This document shows positions 5,508 through 7,158 of a stretch of DNA of 7,158 nucleotides, one piece after another. Below the pieces are notes generated by a model. That model did not search any database. It saw only the letters and a list, made by a program, of their open reading frames with translations, and was not told where the DNA came from. The DNA lies in NCBI GenBank assembly GCA_934561725.1, contig CAKTGW010000050.1, forward strand, positions 1-7,158, given 5' to 3'. Origin of the DNA: an uncultured Oscillospiraceae bacterium. Lineage in GTDB: Bacteria > Bacillota > Clostridia > Oscillospirales > Oscillospiraceae. The translations under genes and the position numbers were made by a program. The stretch's first letter is position 1. Every line of letters begins with the position of its first letter.

Positions 5508-6209
5508 TTATTCTCCTACGAACTCACGCACACATCTGCGGTAGGCCGCCACCGGATCCGCCGCACGTGTGATCGGCCGCCCCACTACGATATAATCGCT
5601 GCCCAACTCACGGGCCCGCTCCGGTGTTGCCACACGAACCTGATCGCCCTTATCACCGTCGGCAAAGCGCACGCCCGGGGTGATCGTCAAAAACTGTGCA
5701 CCGCAGCGGCTGTGAACGCTGCCCGCCTCCAGCGGAGAGCAGACAACGCCGTCCAGGCCGGCATCTGCAGCATTTTTGGCATAGCTGAGCACTACCTCCT
5801 CCAAAGGCTCATGGATGAGCAGCTCACTCTCCATCCGCTCCTGGCTGGTCGAAGTCAGCTGCGTCACTGCGATCAGCAGAGGACGCGTGCCGTCAGGCCG
5901 CACAAGCCCCTCCAGAGCCGCCTCCATCATGGCGCGGGTCCCTGCGGCATGGAGATTGACCATATCTACGTTCAGGCCGGACAGCACATGCATGGACTGG
6001 CGAACTGTATTAGGAATATCGTGCAGTTTCAGGTCCAGAAAGATCTTGTGACCGCGCTGCTTGATCTCCCGCACGATCGGCGCACCCTCTGCATAAAAAA
6101 GCTCCATACCGATCTTTACATAGGGCTTCTCCTCCTGAAAGTGATCCAGAAAAGAGAGTACCTCAGCCCGGGATGAAAAGTCGCAGGCAATAATCACGTC
6201 TCTACCCAT
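5508..6209 (-). CDS. pyrF: Orotidine-5'-phosphate decarboxylase
   Basis: This 233-residue TIM-barrel enzyme decarboxylates OMP to UMP, the last step of the pathway. The catalytic charge network is visible: D10, K32 and the DLKLHDIPNT motif with D59, K61 and D64. Phosphate-binding elements are TPGVRF and VVGRPIT near the C-terminus. The length and motif fit the short bacterial PyrF type, not the longer type found in some actinobacteria. The start is ATG 6209, which lies inside the last codons of pyrD (8-nt overlap); its ribosome site GGAGGAG (6216-6222) is within the pyrD coding sequence. This implies translational coupling. Confidence 0.97.
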   Translation of the reverse strand: MGRDVIIACDFSSRAEVLSFLDHFQEEKPYVKIGMELFYAEGAPIVREIKQRGHKIFLDLKLHDIPNTVRQSMHVLSGLNVDMVNLHAAGTRAMMEAALEGLVRPDGTRPLLIAVTQLTSTSQERMESELLIHEPLEEVVLSYAKNAADAGLDGVVCSPLEAGSVHSRCGAQFLTITPGVRFADGDKGDQVRVATPERARELGSDYIVVGRPITRAADPVAAYRRCVREFVGE

Positions 6210-7119
6210 TATGTGCTCCTCCTATAATATCAGACAGGCTCTGAATGCCGTATTTCTTCATAGCGCCGGGCAGAGCAGCAAGGATCTCCTTGCTGGCGTA
6301 GGGATTGACCAGGTTCATTGCGCCGATCTCTACCGCGCTGGCGCCGGCCAGCATCATTTCGATCACATCCTCGGCCGTTGCAACACCACCCATACCAATA
6401 ATGGGCAGCTTGACTGCCGCATAGACCTGATAGACCATGCGCAGGGCTACCGGGAAAATCGCCGGGCCGGAAAAACCGCCCATTTTATTGGCCAGGACCG
6501 GCTGTTTCGTTTTCAAATCAATGCGCATGCCCAGCATGGTATTGATCATGCTCAGGCCATCCGCGCCGGCCTCGGCACATGCAGCCGCAATGGAGACGAT
6601 ATCCGTCACATTGGGAGAGAGCTTGATAAAAACAGGCTTATGGGTCACAGCCTTGACCGCGCGGGTCACTTCCGCCGCGGCCTCCGGGCTGGTGCCGAAG
6701 CTCATGCCGCCGCCGTGGACATTGGGGCAGCTCACATTGACCTCGATCAGCCCCACTTGCTCCTGCGCGTCGATCTTTGCGCAGCATTCCACATATTCAT
6801 CCACAGAAAAGCCGCTGATATTCGCAATAACAGGCTTACTGAACACCTTGGCCAGACGGGGCAGCTCCTCAGAGATTACCCGGTCAATGCCGGGATTCTG
6901 CAGCCCCACGCAGTTCAGCATACCGGATGTGCACTCTGCAATACGGGGCGTCGGATTGCCGAAACGGCCCTCCCGGGTCGTTCCCTTGAATGCAAAGCTG
7001 CCAAGGCAGTTGATGTCATAAATGTCGGCAAATTCATAGCCATAGCCGAATGTGCCGCTGGCCGGGATAATGGGATTATCCAGCTCCAATCCCGCCAGAT
7101 TTACCTTCAGATTCACCAT
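6202..7119 (-). CDS. pyrD: Dihydroorotate dehydrogenase, class 1B catalytic subunit
   Basis: This 305-residue FMN-dependent TIM-barrel enzyme oxidises dihydroorotate to orotate. The class 1 active-site loop NVSCPNVHGGGMSFG has the catalytic base C131 (a serine in the membrane-bound class 2). Other landmarks are PASGTFGYG (19-27), KGTTREGR (45-52), FIKLSPNVTD (164-173) with K166, INTMLG (192-196) and the FMN-phosphate loop GMGGV (241-245). Pairing with an upstream pyrK indicates the 1B heterotetramer that passes electrons through FAD and an iron-sulfur cluster to NAD, rather than the fumarate-using 1A type. ATG 7119 has AGGAGG at 7127-7132 with a 7-nt spacing, and overlaps the pyrK stop. Confidence 0.97.
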   Translation of the reverse strand: MVNLKVNLAGLELDNPIIPASGTFGYGYEFADIYDINCLGSFAFKGTTREGRFGNPTPRIAECTSGMLNCVGLQNPGIDRVISEELPRLAKVFSKPVIANISGFSVDEYVECCAKIDAQEQVGLIEVNVSCPNVHGGGMSFGTSPEAAAEVTRAVKAVTHKPVFIKLSPNVTDIVSIAAACAEAGADGLSMINTMLGMRIDLKTKQPVLANKMGGFSGPAIFPVALRMVYQVYAAVKLPIIGMGGVATAEDVIEMMLAGASAVEIGAMNLVNPYASKEILAALPGAMKKYGIQSLSDIIGGAHNG

Positions 7120-7158
7120 ACGAGTTCCTCCTTTTCAAAGACGGGGCCGTCCTTGCAG
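7113..7158 (-). CDS. pyrK: Dihydroorotate dehydrogenase electron-transfer subunit, last 14 residues
   Basis: Reading in from the right edge, the frame gives CKDGPVFEKEELVW and a TGA at 7115-7113. CxxGPVF is the characteristic C-terminal sequence of PyrK; its cysteine is the last ligand of the [2Fe-2S] cluster, and the tail length after it fits the family. The stop lies inside the first seven bases of pyrD, so the genes overlap and are probably translationally coupled. Only the tail is visible, so the identification rests on this motif and on the adjacent class 1B pyrD. Confidence 0.85.
   Translation of the reverse strand, partial: CKDGPVFEKEELVW

Noticed and set aside
3878..5544. Long plus-strand open frames opposite pyrB and pyrE
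   Set aside because: They mirror the well-identified pyr genes and have low-complexity, His/Ala/Leu-rich translations typical of shadow frames.

Overview
The window looks like a chromosomal segment of a Gram-positive, probably spore-forming-lineage member of the Clostridia, most likely one of the moderate-GC gut groups near Oscillospiraceae/Ruminococcaceae. Reasons: a spo0A gene, strong AGGAGG-type ribosome binding sites, a class 1B (PyrK-dependent) dihydroorotate dehydrogenase, and an aspartate transcarbamoylase with a separate PyrI regulatory chain. The assignment is inference; there is no rRNA or other taxonomic marker here.

Layout. (1) 1-961, minus strand: 5' part of a DUF3798-family lipoprotein gene, running off the left edge. 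(2) 962-1307: a compact divergent control region with two back-to-back sigma-A promoters that share one -35 segment, a 9-bp-arm perfect palindrome with the LysR T-N11-A pattern placed at -65 of the lipoprotein promoter and on the start site of the regulator's own promoter, and two further inverted repeats in the lipoprotein mRNA leader. (3) 1308-2249, plus strand: a LysR-type regulator. (4) 2249-2289: a strong hairpin serving as a two-way terminator between converging genes. (5) 2301-3068, minus strand: spo0A, the sporulation master regulator, with an apparent 8-residue in-frame gap in its DNA-binding domain. (6) 3069-3420: a roughly 350-bp AT-rich control region with two clusters of Spo0A-box-like sequences at 10-bp spacing. 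(7) 3421-3462: intrinsic terminator of the pyrimidine operon. (8) 3514-7158, minus strand: the distal part of a pyrimidine biosynthesis operon, transcribed pyrK(partial)-pyrD-pyrF-pyrE-pyrB-pyrI, with genes overlapping or separated by at most 17 nt.

How the genes work together. PyrB/PyrI make carbamoyl aspartate, PyrD/PyrK oxidise dihydroorotate to orotate, PyrE adds the ribose phosphate to give OMP and PyrF decarboxylates it to UMP. The pyrimidine genes and spo0A lie on the same strand but are separated by a terminator and a long control region, so spo0A is probably its own transcription unit. The LysR gene and lipoprotein gene form a probable regulator/target pair for uptake of an unknown ligand.

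No mobile element, CRISPR array, tRNA or rRNA was found. The least-described parts are the LysR/DUF3798 module, the spo0A upstream region and the shortened Spo0A DNA-binding domain.
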